A stretch of 64,000 bases of DNA from Syntrophaceae bacterium. Its GTDB lineage: Bacteria > Desulfobacterota > Syntrophia > Syntrophales > Smithellaceae. The notes beneath the pieces were generated by a model. It had not been told where the DNA came from, ran no database searches, and saw nothing but the letters and a program-made list of their open reading frames with translations. Where the stretch lies: the NCBI GenBank assembly GCA_018436925.1, contig JAHDKI010000009.1:1-64000 (forward strand). Reading direction: 5' to 3'. The position numbers and the translations under genes were made by a program. How positions within the stretch are numbered: position 1 is the stretch's first letter; each line of letters begins with the position of its first letter. This document shows positions 1 through 7,706 of the stretch, piece by piece.

Positions 1-81
1 CGAAAGAGACAGGCCTTCCGGCAGGATATGCACATCAAGACTGTTCTTTGAAACATCGATACCAATGAAAGATTTGGACAT
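1..81 (-). CDS. IS110-family transposase, N-terminus (runs off the window)
   Basis: Only the first 27 codons are present, read leftwards from an ATG at 79-81. The peptide begins MSKSFIGIDVSKNSLDVHIL. The GIDVSK...LDVH pattern is the start of the RuvC-like DEDD domain of IS110-family transposases and holds the first catalytic Asp. A good ribosome-binding site (AAGGGAGGG on the minus strand, 90-98) sits about 8 nt upstream of the ATG. The rest of the gene and the other IS end lie outside, so intactness and the IS110 versus IS1111 subgroup cannot be judged. Confidence 0.85.
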   Translation of the reverse strand, partial: MSKSFIGIDVSKNSLDVHILPEGLSLS

Positions 82-265
82 GTGAGTACCCTCCCTTGCA
101 AATGCGAGCTCCGAAACGGGCTCTGGCGACTGTACGGGTTATACACATTACATCAGGTAACGATCTTGCTTTGCACGGTCTTTGAGACCCTGGCGAAGGC
201 GATCTGTTACCCGACCAAACGAATCATCGTATGCCTCGACTTTCTAGGATATCGATTGTTACTAA
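82..265 (-). ncRNA. Left non-coding end of IS110-like element; candidate bridge RNA
   Basis: This stretch lies between the transposase start and flanking DNA and carries no convincing gene. It can fold: GGTAACGATC (156-165) pairs with GATCTGTTACC (201-211) with one bulged base, enclosing an internal loop of 11 nt on each side, capped by a GGTCT/AGACC hairpin (177-189). A stem, internal loop and apical hairpin is the architecture of IS110 bridge RNAs, which are encoded in the non-coding end upstream of the recombinase. The exact IS boundary and the RNA ends are not visible. Both the assignment and the right-hand limit are inference. Confidence 0.45.
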
Positions 266-281
266 ACATGGATTTAATATA

Positions 282-309
282 CAAGGTGCAAGGTGCAAGG
301 TGCAAGGTA
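282..309. repeat. Tandem 7-bp repeat, CAAGGTG x4
   Basis: Three perfect CAAGGTG units are followed by CAAGGTA. They lie just outside the presumed left end of the IS110-like element and before queD. The array could be the insertion target of the IS or a simple-sequence repeat with variable copy number. Confidence 0.85.
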
Positions 310-361
310 AAAAGAATATATTATAAAGAGGCGAAGCCACTGCTTTGATCCTTTCGTTTTA

Positions 362-730
362 TTATTCTTTGTACGTGACGGAGGCTGTGTCGGATTCCCA
401 TACCTTGACGTTCAAAATATTGACACCTTGAGAGTGCGCCATCGGTTTTATCGTTGTGAAAATGTGACGCGCGATATTTTCCGAAGAGGGGTTTACACCC
501 TGGAAAAAGGGCAGCTCGTTGAGGTGTTGGTGGTCCAGGCGATCCAGAATGTCTTTGAGCCATTTTTTCACAATCCGGAAATCGATTAAAATGCCTTCTT
601 CGTTGAGCGCATCGGCGCCGACCGTGACTTCCACCTTGAAATTATGGCCGTGAAGCTCTTCGCACTTGCCGCCGATCTCGGCCAGCAAATGTGCGGCGGA
701 AAATGTTTTAATAATCGTTACTTCGAACAT
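362..730 (-). CDS. queD: 6-carboxytetrahydropterin synthase QueD
   Basis: Converts 7,8-dihydroneopterin triphosphate to 6-carboxy-5,6,7,8-tetrahydropterin in the cytoplasm, an early step of queuosine (7-deazaguanine) tRNA modification. The 122-residue length fits the family. Visible residues: zinc ligands His14 (SAAH), His27 and His29 (LHGH), the conserved Cys23, and the Asp66-His67 pair in the catalytic triad region. An AAAGGG ribosome-binding site lies about 7 nt before the ATG. It stands alone here, divergent from the first pilin gene; no other que genes are in the window. Eukaryotic-type PTPS is the alternative family name, but QueD is the usual bacterial role. Confidence 0.9.
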   Translation of the reverse strand: MFEVTIIKTFSAAHLLAEIGGKCEELHGHNFKVEVTVGADALNEEGILIDFRIVKKWLKDILDRLDHQHLNELPFFQGVNPSSENIARHIFTTIKPMAHSQGVNILNVKVWESDTASVTYKE

Positions 731-804
731 AAAGTGCCCTTTATCTGCAAAATCGAGACCGCTTTTATCACATTTCGACTCGCCGGGGTACTGATTTTAT
801 CAAC

Positions 805-839
805 TGGTGCAAAATGACGAATAGGTGGTGAAAATGACC
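805..839 (+). promoter_or_regulatory. Conserved 35-bp element, copy 1 (upstream of first pilin)
   Basis: Built of two related units, TGGTGCAAAATGAC and TGGTGAAAATGACC. It matches a second copy at 3173-3207 at 33 of 35 positions, in the same orientation. It lies 96 bp upstream of the -24 box of the first pilin promoter, a normal place for an enhancer of a sigma-54 activator such as PilR. A terminal repeat left by an IS21-like element is the main alternative reading. Confidence 0.5.
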
Positions 840-934
840 GATCATTGCGCTGTTCAATCTTGTTTTATTTTTGAAATAAATGTATTGGTCCATTCATGTT
901 CTTGTAAATATGTAACAATTTATAAACTGATAGA

Positions 935-950
935 TGGCACTACAGTTGCA
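935..950 (+). promoter_or_regulatory. Sigma-54 promoter of first pilin gene
   Basis: TGGCAC-N5-TTGCA fits the -24/-12 consensus without mismatch (GG at 936-937, GC at 948-949). It predicts a transcript start near 960, about 105 nt before the pilin ATG. Type IV pilin genes in many proteobacteria are driven by sigma-54 with PilS/PilR; no pilSR genes are in the window. Confidence 0.85.
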
Positions 951-1064
951 TAGTCAAATTTGAAAAAACGGGTGACGAATGCAGTTATTACAAAAATTAT
1001 TTTTCTTTTAGTGGTGATTAATAGATTGTTATAAAAAACCGTTGCCATCAAAGAGGTGAGCAGA

Positions 1065-1475
1065 ATGTTAAAGATCTTTCGTAAAAAAGATAAAGGGTTT
1101 ACGCTAATTGAGCTGATGATTGTTATTGCCATAATTGGCATTCTGGCCGCGATTGCCATTCCGCAATATACCAAATTTCGAAGAAAGAGTTTTTCTGCCA
1201 GTTTAAATAGTGCCTGCCGAAATGCCGTTACCGCCTCAATGGCATACTTTATTGAAAATCCGAATGCAGATAATCTAACCAGTGAGATGTTGGAAACCAG
1301 TCGCTTAGGTTATGTGGATACACCTGGAGTCTTATTGCAAGTTACGTCTTTTACAGGGCAGGACAATTTTTCATTGAGGTGCTCCGATGAATACGGAACA
1401 ATAGGTGTAAGCCCCGCAACAGTGGATGTAGTAGACGGTGTGATGACGTTGACACTGTCGAAAATTATTAATTAA
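1065..1475 (+). CDS. Type IV pilin (PilA-like), copy 1
   Basis: Major or minor subunit of a type IVa pilus. From the chosen ATG the prepilin has an 11-residue basic leader ending in Gly, then the N-methylated-Phe motif FTLIELM with Glu5, followed by the hydrophobic alpha-1 helix. The prepilin is 136 residues. Two cysteines, in the SACRN and SLRCSD segments, could form a disulfide. An in-frame GTG lies 9 bp upstream, but GAGGTGAG (1053-1060) is better placed as the ribosome-binding site for the ATG. It is paralogous to the pilin at 3475. No assembly genes (pilB, pilC, pilD) are nearby, so pilus building relies on genes elsewhere. Confidence 0.92.
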   Translation: MLKIFRKKDKGFTLIELMIVIAIIGILAAIAIPQYTKFRRKSFSASLNSACRNAVTASMAYFIENPNADNLTSEMLETSRLGYVDTPGVLLQVTSFTGQDNFSLRCSDEYGTIGVSPATVDVVDGVMTLTLSKIIN

Positions 1476-1547
1476 AAATCCTAGAGAGGCGTCGGTCTTT
1501 CAATGATAATAAAAATATCTTTTTGTTTAAGTGCTCCTTAATAAGAC

Positions 1548-1571
1548 ATCAAAAGCCTCAAGAGCTTTGAT
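1548..1571. terminator. Probable bidirectional terminator between convergent genes
   Basis: ATCAAAAGC pairs with GCTTTGAT around a short loop, with one bulge, and is followed by TAATATTTT on the plus strand. It sits between the first pilin and the stop of the convergent glycosyltransferase. The stem is AT-rich, so strength is uncertain. Confidence 0.45.
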
Positions 1572-2974
1572 TAATATTTTAAAATTCTGAAAAGGTACAC
1601 TCCTTTGCTGGCATAAATCAGTTGATAACCATTTTTCTGAAAATCATAAGTTCTGCACCAGGAAGGCAAATGAGGCGACCAGATATCTATTGAAAGATAC
1701 TCTATCTTCTTTTCCAAAATGAGCAACTTCAGGGAATCCGGGGTTACGTCGGCGCCAATATCGTAAAAATTAAATTCGGGTTCATAATATTTCATTTGCC
1801 TCGGAGAGGGGGTCGCAACAATATGCGGGGGCGGTTGATTTTTAAGAAAATCAATCGCCTTGGCAAAACCTACAAAAGTGTTTGAGGTTTTATTCATCAT
1901 ATCGACGCTTTTTAGAGCATGAAAACTCATGATAACAGGTATAGACAATAAGAGAAATGCTGTTGCCCATTTTGAAGACTTTGGCCATATTGAGCCGATG
2001 AAAATAACACTTTGATAGCACCCGTAAGCGGCAAAAATAAGAAGTCCCGGATAAAGAGGCAGAGTATAACGGGAAACGCGGAAAATCACCCAGGGGAGAA
2101 AAAATCTGAATAACCCGAAAAGCAAAAGCCAATGAAAAAGAGCCGAGTATTTTTTCTCCTTGAGAGTAAAAAAGAAACCGGCCGCTGCAAAGAGCATCAA
2201 AAAATACCCTAAAAAAAACTCAGATTCTTTCAACATATGGAAGACATCAGGAATTTGGAAGTAATAATAAAAACTGCTGATCCATCCTGTCGGAGCGGGG
2301 AAGGCGCTTCTGATTGATACAAAACCCAGCAGCAGCAGAAAAAGTGAAAAATACATCAGAAGCCAAATTCTTGGTTTCAGGCGCAGAAGCAAAGGAATAA
2401 GAAGAATAGGAAAAGCAGAATATTTAGTCAAAACGGCGCAGAATCCGAAAAAGTAGAAGGCGATCCTTCTGTCATATACCAGCATACAAATTGCCAAATA
2501 AATGAAAAAAACAACAGGTATGTCGGTTAAAATTCTTATGCTGTGCCAATTGGTTAAGGGGCAAACTGCCAGTAATCCGGCTGCAATTAATCCAACAAGG
2601 GGATGATAAACCTTACGGGCAATGAAATATGTGATGAGGATGGTTCCGATTCCCATCAGGGTAATTAGGGCTCTTGCGGCAGAGGCAAAATCGGCCGGAT
2701 TGCCGGTTGGAAAAAGGCTAAGCAGATACATCAAGAGGGGAGGGTTATGATAAAACCATGTTCCCGTAATGTCTGTCAAATTTGTAAGATCCCATGATAA
2801 ATTCCGGGCAATGTAAAGATACAGCGCTTCATCCGGCCACAGACTTTCCTGAAAAACGAATGAAAATTTAATTAAGGCGCCGGCAATCAGGAAAAGACCC
2901 AAAATTATCCAGAAACCGATTTGGCAAAGCTGATTCTTTGATATCAGAAATTTTAAATTACTCATAAATATCAA
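1571..2974 (-). CDS. GT39/ArnT-like membrane glycosyltransferase
   Basis: A polytopic membrane protein of 467 residues resembling the dolichyl/polyprenyl-phosphate mannosyltransferase superfamily (GT-C fold). An N-terminal membrane helix leads into the first periplasmic loop with PDEALYLYIARN, the acidic signature of the family, then WFYHNPPLLMYLL. Many hydrophobic segments follow and the C-terminus forms a periplasmic domain. Such enzymes move a sugar from a lipid-phosphate donor to lipid or protein on the periplasmic side. Its place between two pilin genes makes pilin glycosylation conceivable, but no substrate can be read from sequence. An alternative start is the Met at codon 4. Confidence 0.75.
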   Translation of the reverse strand: MIFMSNLKFLISKNQLCQIGFWIILGLFLIAGALIKFSFVFQESLWPDEALYLYIARNLSWDLTNLTDITGTWFYHNPPLLMYLLSLFPTGNPADFASAARALITLMGIGTILITYFIARKVYHPLVGLIAAGLLAVCPLTNWHSIRILTDIPVVFFIYLAICMLVYDRRIAFYFFGFCAVLTKYSAFPILLIPLLLRLKPRIWLLMYFSLFLLLLGFVSIRSAFPAPTGWISSFYYYFQIPDVFHMLKESEFFLGYFLMLFAAAGFFFTLKEKKYSALFHWLLLFGLFRFFLPWVIFRVSRYTLPLYPGLLIFAAYGCYQSVIFIGSIWPKSSKWATAFLLLSIPVIMSFHALKSVDMMNKTSNTFVGFAKAIDFLKNQPPPHIVATPSPRQMKYYEPEFNFYDIGADVTPDSLKLLILEKKIEYLSIDIWSPHLPSWCRTYDFQKNGYQLIYASKGVYLFRILKY

Positions 2975-3172
2975 GACAATAAAAGATAAAGAAAGTCAGA
3001 TCTAAACAAAGAACATAGCGGGGAATTTTCTATAAAATATTGGCAGAAAGAATTCCCCACTCATCGAGATTAAAAAACATATTTGGTTTCTTAAACGGTT
3101 TCTGGAGAAAAATCGAGTCCATTTTTCTTCAAGAGCAACAAAAACATCATGACAAAGACTATCAAAACAAGG

Positions 3173-3207
3173 TGGTGCAAAATGACGAACCGGTGGTGAA
3201 AATGACC
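3173..3207 (+). promoter_or_regulatory. Conserved 35-bp element, copy 2 (upstream of second pilin)
   Basis: Same double unit as at 805-839, differing at two bases in the spacer. It lies 98 bp upstream of the -24 box of the second pilin promoter, almost the same distance as copy 1. The DNA between element and promoter is not similar between the two loci, so the element stands out as selectively kept or independently inserted. Confidence 0.5.
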
Positions 3208-3305
3208 TGTTTTTCTGACGATTCAAATTAACGAAACTGTGACAGAGATCACGGCATTTCTTATAAAGCTCTGATATTCATTACGAAAATTTATTGGTCA
3301 TATAA

Positions 3306-3321
3306 TGGTATGATGATTGCT
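3306..3321 (+). promoter_or_regulatory. Sigma-54 promoter of second pilin gene
   Basis: TGGTAT-N5-TTGCT has the invariant GG and GC at the right spacing. The predicted start near 3331 leaves a purine-rich leader of about 140 nt before the pilin ATG. Confidence 0.75.
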
Positions 3322-3474
3322 TTAATTTAAGACGCAAGAATAAATTACGAATTTCCGATAAGGAATTCAGGAGGTGGACGGGAAAAAATTAAAGAGTTGA
3401 AAAAAGAAGACGATTATGAAAGTAGAAAAAATAAAAAACAATTTAAAAACGCAATTTTAAAAGGAGGAAGGTCT

Positions 3475-3882
3475 ATGTTGAAAATGTTCCGTAAAGAAGG
3501 TCAGAAGGGTTTCACCCTGATTGAGTTGATGATTGTTATCGCCATCATCGGTATTTTGGCGGCCATCGCTATTCCGCAGTTCATGCAGTACCGAAAAAGA
3601 GGCTATATGGCAACGCTCGACAGTGACTGCAAAAACGCCTACACGGCGTCCATTGCCTACTTTGTGGATAATCCGTCCGCTTCTGATATTGATTTGGTCG
3701 CATTGCAGGATGCGGGTTACAGTCGTACCGATGGCGTGACGATGACGCCGGATTTTACCGATCAGGATAATTTTACGCTGACTTGCTCATCGACTGCTGG
3801 AACCTGGGGCGTGACGGATTCAATTGTAACAGTCGCGAATGGGGAAATGAGCTTGAGACAGTCTAGTATCATTAAAAATTAG
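3475..3882 (+). CDS. Type IV pilin (PilA-like), copy 2
   Basis: Second type IVa pilin, 135 residues. The leader MLKMFRKEGQKG ends in Gly before FTLIELM (Glu5 present), and the alpha-1 helix is nearly identical to copy 1. The C-terminal parts diverge but keep the same plan: a Cys near mature residue 35, an AYFVDNPSA segment, a TLTC cysteine and a strand-rich end. The start is set by AAGGAGGAAGG (3461-3471); an in-frame TTG at 3397 would add 26 charged residues ahead of the leader and is rejected. A strong terminator follows, so it is probably a single-gene transcript. It has a much better ribosome-binding site than copy 1, which hints that it is the more abundant subunit. Confidence 0.93.
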   Translation: MLKMFRKEGQKGFTLIELMIVIAIIGILAAIAIPQFMQYRKRGYMATLDSDCKNAYTASIAYFVDNPSASDIDLVALQDAGYSRTDGVTMTPDFTDQDNFTLTCSSTAGTWGVTDSIVTVANGEMSLRQSSIIKN

Positions 3883-3910
3883 CAGGATCCTTTCAAGAAC
3901 GAAGTTATCT

Positions 3911-3941
3911 AAAAGGGGGTATCGTAAAGATGCCCCCTTTT
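3911..3941 (+). terminator. Rho-independent terminator after second pilin
   Basis: AAAAGGGGGTATC pairs with GATGCCCCCTTTT around GTAAA, followed by TGTTTT. A strong GC stem with a T-rich tail. Confidence 0.9.
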
Positions 3942-4040
3942 GTTTTAGTACTTCATTCCTAAGAATAATATTGTAGATTGTTTTTCAAAGAACGTGGTAT
4001 CTGTAAAAAACTCCGGAACAACTAAGGGGGAGGTTCTTCA

Positions 4041-4502
4041 TTGAGCATTTCTTTTTCAAAGATCTTCTGGGGGATCATCTGCCTCATTATTGGATTTTTT
4101 CTGATCTATGGAAGCTGGGCGGCCTATTCGGAATATCGGCGAGTGCAGGGATATGTAGGCCAGGGAGTTGGCACGGTCATTAATAAATACTACGAGCAAT
4201 CGTCAGACGGCAGCGCAAATTACTATATTGAGTATTCTTTTATGCCGACATCCGAAGCTCCCAGAATTGTTTCGAAAAGTATTATGATCAAGCATCAGTG
4301 GGATAGTCTGGAGGTCGACGATAATTTGGATATCCGATTCGATGAGTCAAATCCGGCGAGAAGCATTCCTTTATATGGCGGCAGTCCTTCGTTGCTTTTT
4401 GGATTCTTCATGGTTTTGATGGCGCTCGTTTTCATTTTTTTTGGAAGCGGTCGCATTGTAGCCGGAATGAAAAGAGCTGAAAGAAAAACGTCAAGTTCAT
4501 AA
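4041..4502 (+). CDS. DUF3592-like membrane protein
   Basis: Function unknown. The 153-residue protein has an N-terminal membrane helix (about residues 8-28), a soluble strand-rich middle (GVGTVINKYYEQ, IEYSF, DNLDIRFDESNP) and a C-terminal helix pair around residues 115-140. This two-helix plan with a small extracytoplasmic beta domain is typical of DUF3592 proteins. It starts at TTG behind a strong GGGGGAGG site. It precedes a glycosyltransferase by 18 bp and may be co-transcribed with it. Confidence 0.6.
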   Translation: MSISFSKIFWGIICLIIGFFLIYGSWAAYSEYRRVQGYVGQGVGTVINKYYEQSSDGSANYYIEYSFMPTSEAPRIVSKSIMIKHQWDSLEVDDNLDIRFDESNPARSIPLYGGSPSLLFGFFMVLMALVFIFFGSGRIVAGMKRAERKTSSS

Positions 4503-4520
4503 CTGTCCTGGGAATCCTTT

Positions 4521-5636
4521 ATGAAAGTGTTGATGGTCAGTTCGTCATATCCGCAAAATGCCGAGGATTGGCGGGTCCGGTTTGTTAGCGATTTAGTCTA
4601 TGCAGTGGCTCGAAAAGACGGAGTTGATCTAACCCTCTGGGCTCCACCCGGGGAAAAGCCATCTGTGGTGAAAGATGCTCAGGCGCATAGGGAACGTGAT
4701 TGGTTGTTTAATCTCATGGATCGTGGCGGCATCGCTCATATTTTGCGAACAGGTGGTTTCCGGGGATTATTGGTCGCGGTAAAATTACTTGTTCTCCTGC
4801 GAAAAGCCTATATGCGGCATTCTGAGGCCGACATTCTACATGTGAATTGGCTTCAGAATGCCCTCCCTCTATGGGGAATCCCGAAACCAGCGGTTATTTC
4901 AGTTTTGGGGAGCGATTACGCTTTGCTCGAAAAACCATTTATGATTCAACTCCTGCGAAAAGTGATCAGACAGCGAAGATGCATCCTGGCGCCCAATGCG
5001 GACTGGATGGTGAAGGGTTTGACGGATCGTTTCGGCGATATAGCGGAGGTCATACCCGTCCCTTTTGGTGTGAAAGAAATGTGGTTTGAAGTGAATAGAA
5101 GGCAGAACATAACGCAAACCCCCAGAAAATGGATTGCTGTTTTACGCTTGACGAAGAAAAAAATCGGCTCTCTTTTTTCATGGGGGGAGACCATATTTAA
5201 TAGAAATGATGAACTTCACTTGTTAGGGCCGATGCAGGAGAAAATGACCGTTCCGGGATGGGTTCACTATCATGGTCCTACGCATCCTTTAGAGCTTTGC
5301 AATGAATGGTTTCCTAAAGCGTCAGGACTGGTCACACTTAGTGATCACGATGAAGGAAGACCTCAGGTCATTCTGGAAGCCATGGCGGCTAGACTTCCAA
5401 TCATCGCTTCAGATATACCTGCCCATAGGAATATGATAGAACATCAAAAGACAGGTTGGGTAGCCAATTCTAAGGAAAGCTTACGAGAGGCGTTGCAGTG
5501 GTTGAACGTCAAGGATGTCAATATGTGCGTTGGAAAGGCTGCCGCCGAATGGGTAAAAGAACATATCGGCACATGGGATGACTGTGCGCAAAGATATGTC
5601 TCACTTTATGAACGGTTAATGGGATCTATCAAATGA
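4521..5636 (+). CDS. Glycosyltransferase family 4
   Basis: Cytoplasmic or membrane-associated GT-B enzyme adding a sugar from a nucleotide donor to a growing surface glycan. The N-terminal half starts MKVLMVSSSYP. The C-terminal half carries the EX7E signature within DEGRPQVILEAMAAR and a DIPAHRNMI segment typical of GT4. Its length of 371 residues is normal. The stop overlaps the start of the following epimerase gene (ATGA), so the two are translationally coupled. The sugar and linkage are not predictable. Confidence 0.85.
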   Translation: MKVLMVSSSYPQNAEDWRVRFVSDLVYAVARKDGVDLTLWAPPGEKPSVVKDAQAHRERDWLFNLMDRGGIAHILRTGGFRGLLVAVKLLVLLRKAYMRHSEADILHVNWLQNALPLWGIPKPAVISVLGSDYALLEKPFMIQLLRKVIRQRRCILAPNADWMVKGLTDRFGDIAEVIPVPFGVKEMWFEVNRRQNITQTPRKWIAVLRLTKKKIGSLFSWGETIFNRNDELHLLGPMQEKMTVPGWVHYHGPTHPLELCNEWFPKASGLVTLSDHDEGRPQVILEAMAARLPIIASDIPAHRNMIEHQKTGWVANSKESLREALQWLNVKDVNMCVGKAAAEWVKEHIGTWDDCAQRYVSLYERLMGSIK

Positions 5637-6577
5637 ATCAAGATCATGAAGTCTTATTGATTGGAGGAATGGGATTTGTCGGTCGTAAGCTTCAAGATTC
5701 TCTTTTAGACGCTGGCTACATAATCCACATACTTGACCGAATGGTTTCTTGGCCTGAAAGGAAAGACGGTGTTGATTTCTATGAAGCCGCGTCTTGTTCG
5801 GATAGTTTTCTTAAGGGCCTCTTACAACGCTGTTCCACCGTGTTTTATCTTGCTTCTGGCAGTGTGCCGACAACCACGTTAAGGCAGCCTTCGCAAGAGG
5901 GGAACTTGAATGTTCTACCTTTTCTTAGATATCTTAATTTATTTCAAGACTACAATCATATCCACTTGATTTACTTTTCTTCAGGCGGCACCATTTATGG
6001 TAATCCCTCAACAAATCCGGTGAAAGAGATCTGTTCGCCTGCACCAATATCCTATCATGGTGCCGGGAAAGCGGCCATGGAAGCATTCCTTTGGGCCTGC
6101 AGCAGCCAATGTGAAAACAGGATTACCATACTTAGGCCATCGAACCTCTACGGGCCGCAACAACCGTATATTCAAGGATTTGGAATTATTCGCAGTATTT
6201 TAGAGAAGCTTAGGAAAGACGACGGGATAGAAATATGGGGAGATGGTGAGGTGATCCGGGATTATCTGTATATTGATGATCTTGTTCATGCGTGCATGGC
6301 CTGTATGCAATTTTCCAATCAACAAAATAAAATCAGAGTCTATAATGTTTCGTCAGGGCAGCGTCTGAGCATCAATCAACTTTGCGATGAAGTTGAGAAG
6401 GTAACTCGACGAAGATTAAAGAAAATATATTTTCCTGGCCGTCCAATCGACGTAAAGTCAGTCGTGCTCGACAATTCTAAGATCAAAAAAGAGCTGGGTT
6501 GGCTGCCTGATGTTGGAATCAATGAGGGGTTACGCAGGACTTGGGATTGGATAAGGGGACTGACATTGACAGAATGA
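5633..6577 (+). CDS. NAD-dependent epimerase/dehydratase, extended SDR family
   Basis: Likely modifies a nucleotide sugar for the neighbouring glycosyltransferases. The N-terminal Rossmann motif GGMGFVG (residues 12-18) and the extended-SDR C-terminal part (REYL-like RDYLYIDDL, then the YNVSSGQ segment) are clear. The catalytic YxxxK motif is unusual: the segment reads ISYHGAGK, so a His occupies the Tyr position four residues before Lys and the Tyr is one residue earlier. Whether the enzyme is active is therefore open. Length 314 is normal for the family. It is coupled to the GT4 gene upstream by a 4-bp overlap. Confidence 0.82.
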   Translation: MNQDHEVLLIGGMGFVGRKLQDSLLDAGYIIHILDRMVSWPERKDGVDFYEAASCSDSFLKGLLQRCSTVFYLASGSVPTTTLRQPSQEGNLNVLPFLRYLNLFQDYNHIHLIYFSSGGTIYGNPSTNPVKEICSPAPISYHGAGKAAMEAFLWACSSQCENRITILRPSNLYGPQQPYIQGFGIIRSILEKLRKDDGIEIWGDGEVIRDYLYIDDLVHACMACMQFSNQQNKIRVYNVSSGQRLSINQLCDEVEKVTRRRLKKIYFPGRPIDVKSVVLDNSKIKKELGWLPDVGINEGLRRTWDWIRGLTLTE

Positions 6578-6600
6578 AATTCAATTGAGCCTATCAATAT

Positions 6601-7668
6601 CTATGGTCGATGTTTACTGTTGGCAGGCAGCGGGTGGAAGCCGGACCTTAGAATTAACAGGATTGTTTCCATCATTTCCTGTTTGTCTCTCACCAAGAAT
6701 CCATTTACTCCATGGGTAATAATTCTATCCGATACAGTGAGGTAGTTTTTTCCATCCGGTTTAAAAGCTATTGAGGGTGTTTTGCATTGAATGGCTTCCA
6801 TGAGCGCCAGCCCGCAGGATTCATTTCTTGAAGGGAAGATGAATACATCGGCAATATTGTAGTATTCAAATAATTGATTGTGATCTCTCCGGCCAAAATA
6901 TCTTACAAACGGGTATCGTTGAATATGCTGAGCTAGGGGGCCGTCACCGACAACCAGCAGACGAATAGAAGGATCCTTCAGTTGGATAATGATCTCAATA
7001 AGGTCGAGAATACCTTTAAAAGGTTCCAGCCGACCGACATAGAGGATATTCTTCTTCGAGTCGGCAAGATCCATGCGTTTCTTAACTTTTTCGATTTCTG
7101 TTTTGCTCAATGCAAAAAAAAGGTTTTTGTCAATAGTATTTGCTTTTATCGAAAATTTTTTCGCGTACGCAGGGTAATAAATCATTGCGTCGTTAAGAAT
7201 TTTACTACTCACAAAATGGACGGCATCAGCATGGTGAATAGTTTTTTTATCGAAGTATGAAAAAATATGATGAAAGAGTGAGGCGATCAAATAGGAAGGC
7301 GTTTTGGGGAAATTCTGAATGATAGATTTGTGCAGAGTGTGGAATGTCACCTCTAGATTGACGCCGTAATTCTCCGCCATTACTGGAGTGTGAAGAACGA
7401 TTTCATCGATTCTATTTCTCAAGATAAGTTGCTTGATAATCCTGTTTGATTGATAGGCAAAGAAGGGTTCTCTGGTAACAAAGTATCTTCCACTGACAGG
7501 AATTACTTCTGATGTAACTTTCGGAGAGAATCCGTCTGCATTCCTTGGGCCAATGAAATATACTTTTTTAATATCATCGTCTTCGTCATATTGTTTTAAA
7601 GCATATCTGCATTGCGTTCCAATGCCATAATCAAGATCCCTAGAGCATAGTATGATGTATTTTTGCAT
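6601..7668 (-). CDS. Glycosyltransferase family 4
   Basis: GT-B glycosyltransferase for surface polysaccharide synthesis. It has the GT4 donor-binding half starting KNILYVGRLEPFKG, the VVGDGPL segment, and an ESCGLALMEAIQC motif matching the EX7E pattern. The N-terminal acceptor half holds LDYGIGTQCRYAL. The ATG at 7668 is preferred; a TTG four codons upstream would lengthen it slightly, and neither has a strong ribosome-binding site. It is the last gene of the minus-strand glycan series and converges on the epimerase gene. Ends in a basic tail (SKHRP). Confidence 0.83.
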   Translation of the reverse strand: MQKYIILCSRDLDYGIGTQCRYALKQYDEDDDIKKVYFIGPRNADGFSPKVTSEVIPVSGRYFVTREPFFAYQSNRIIKQLILRNRIDEIVLHTPVMAENYGVNLEVTFHTLHKSIIQNFPKTPSYLIASLFHHIFSYFDKKTIHHADAVHFVSSKILNDAMIYYPAYAKKFSIKANTIDKNLFFALSKTEIEKVKKRMDLADSKKNILYVGRLEPFKGILDLIEIIIQLKDPSIRLLVVGDGPLAQHIQRYPFVRYFGRRDHNQLFEYYNIADVFIFPSRNESCGLALMEAIQCKTPSIAFKPDGKNYLTVSDRIITHGVNGFLVRDKQEMMETILLILRSGFHPLPANSKHRP

Positions 7669-7706
7669 AAGGATGGACAATTTCAGGGTGGTTAAAGGGA
7701 TGCCGT

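Noticed and set aside
805..3207. Reading the two 35-bp elements as ends of a composite transposon carrying the first pilin and the GT39-like gene
   Set aside because: The copies are direct, no transposase lies between them, and no target duplication is visible. The enhancer reading explains the constant distance to the promoters better, though IS21-type origin is kept as an alternative.
3416..3460. A 14-codon reading frame ending right before the ribosome-binding site of the second pilin
   Set aside because: It has no clear ribosome-binding site and is all Lys/Asn/Ile-rich codons expected from purine-rich leader DNA; a leader peptide cannot be supported.
3397..3474. TTG start giving the second pilin a 26-residue longer leader
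   Set aside because: It has no fitting ribosome-binding site, while AAGGAGGAAGG sits just before the ATG at 3475, which gives a normal short prepilin leader.
1065..3882. Conductive (Geobacter-type) nanowire pilins
   Set aside because: Geobacter e-pilins are about 61 residues and rich in spaced aromatics; these are about 125 mature residues with globular heads and a likely disulfide.
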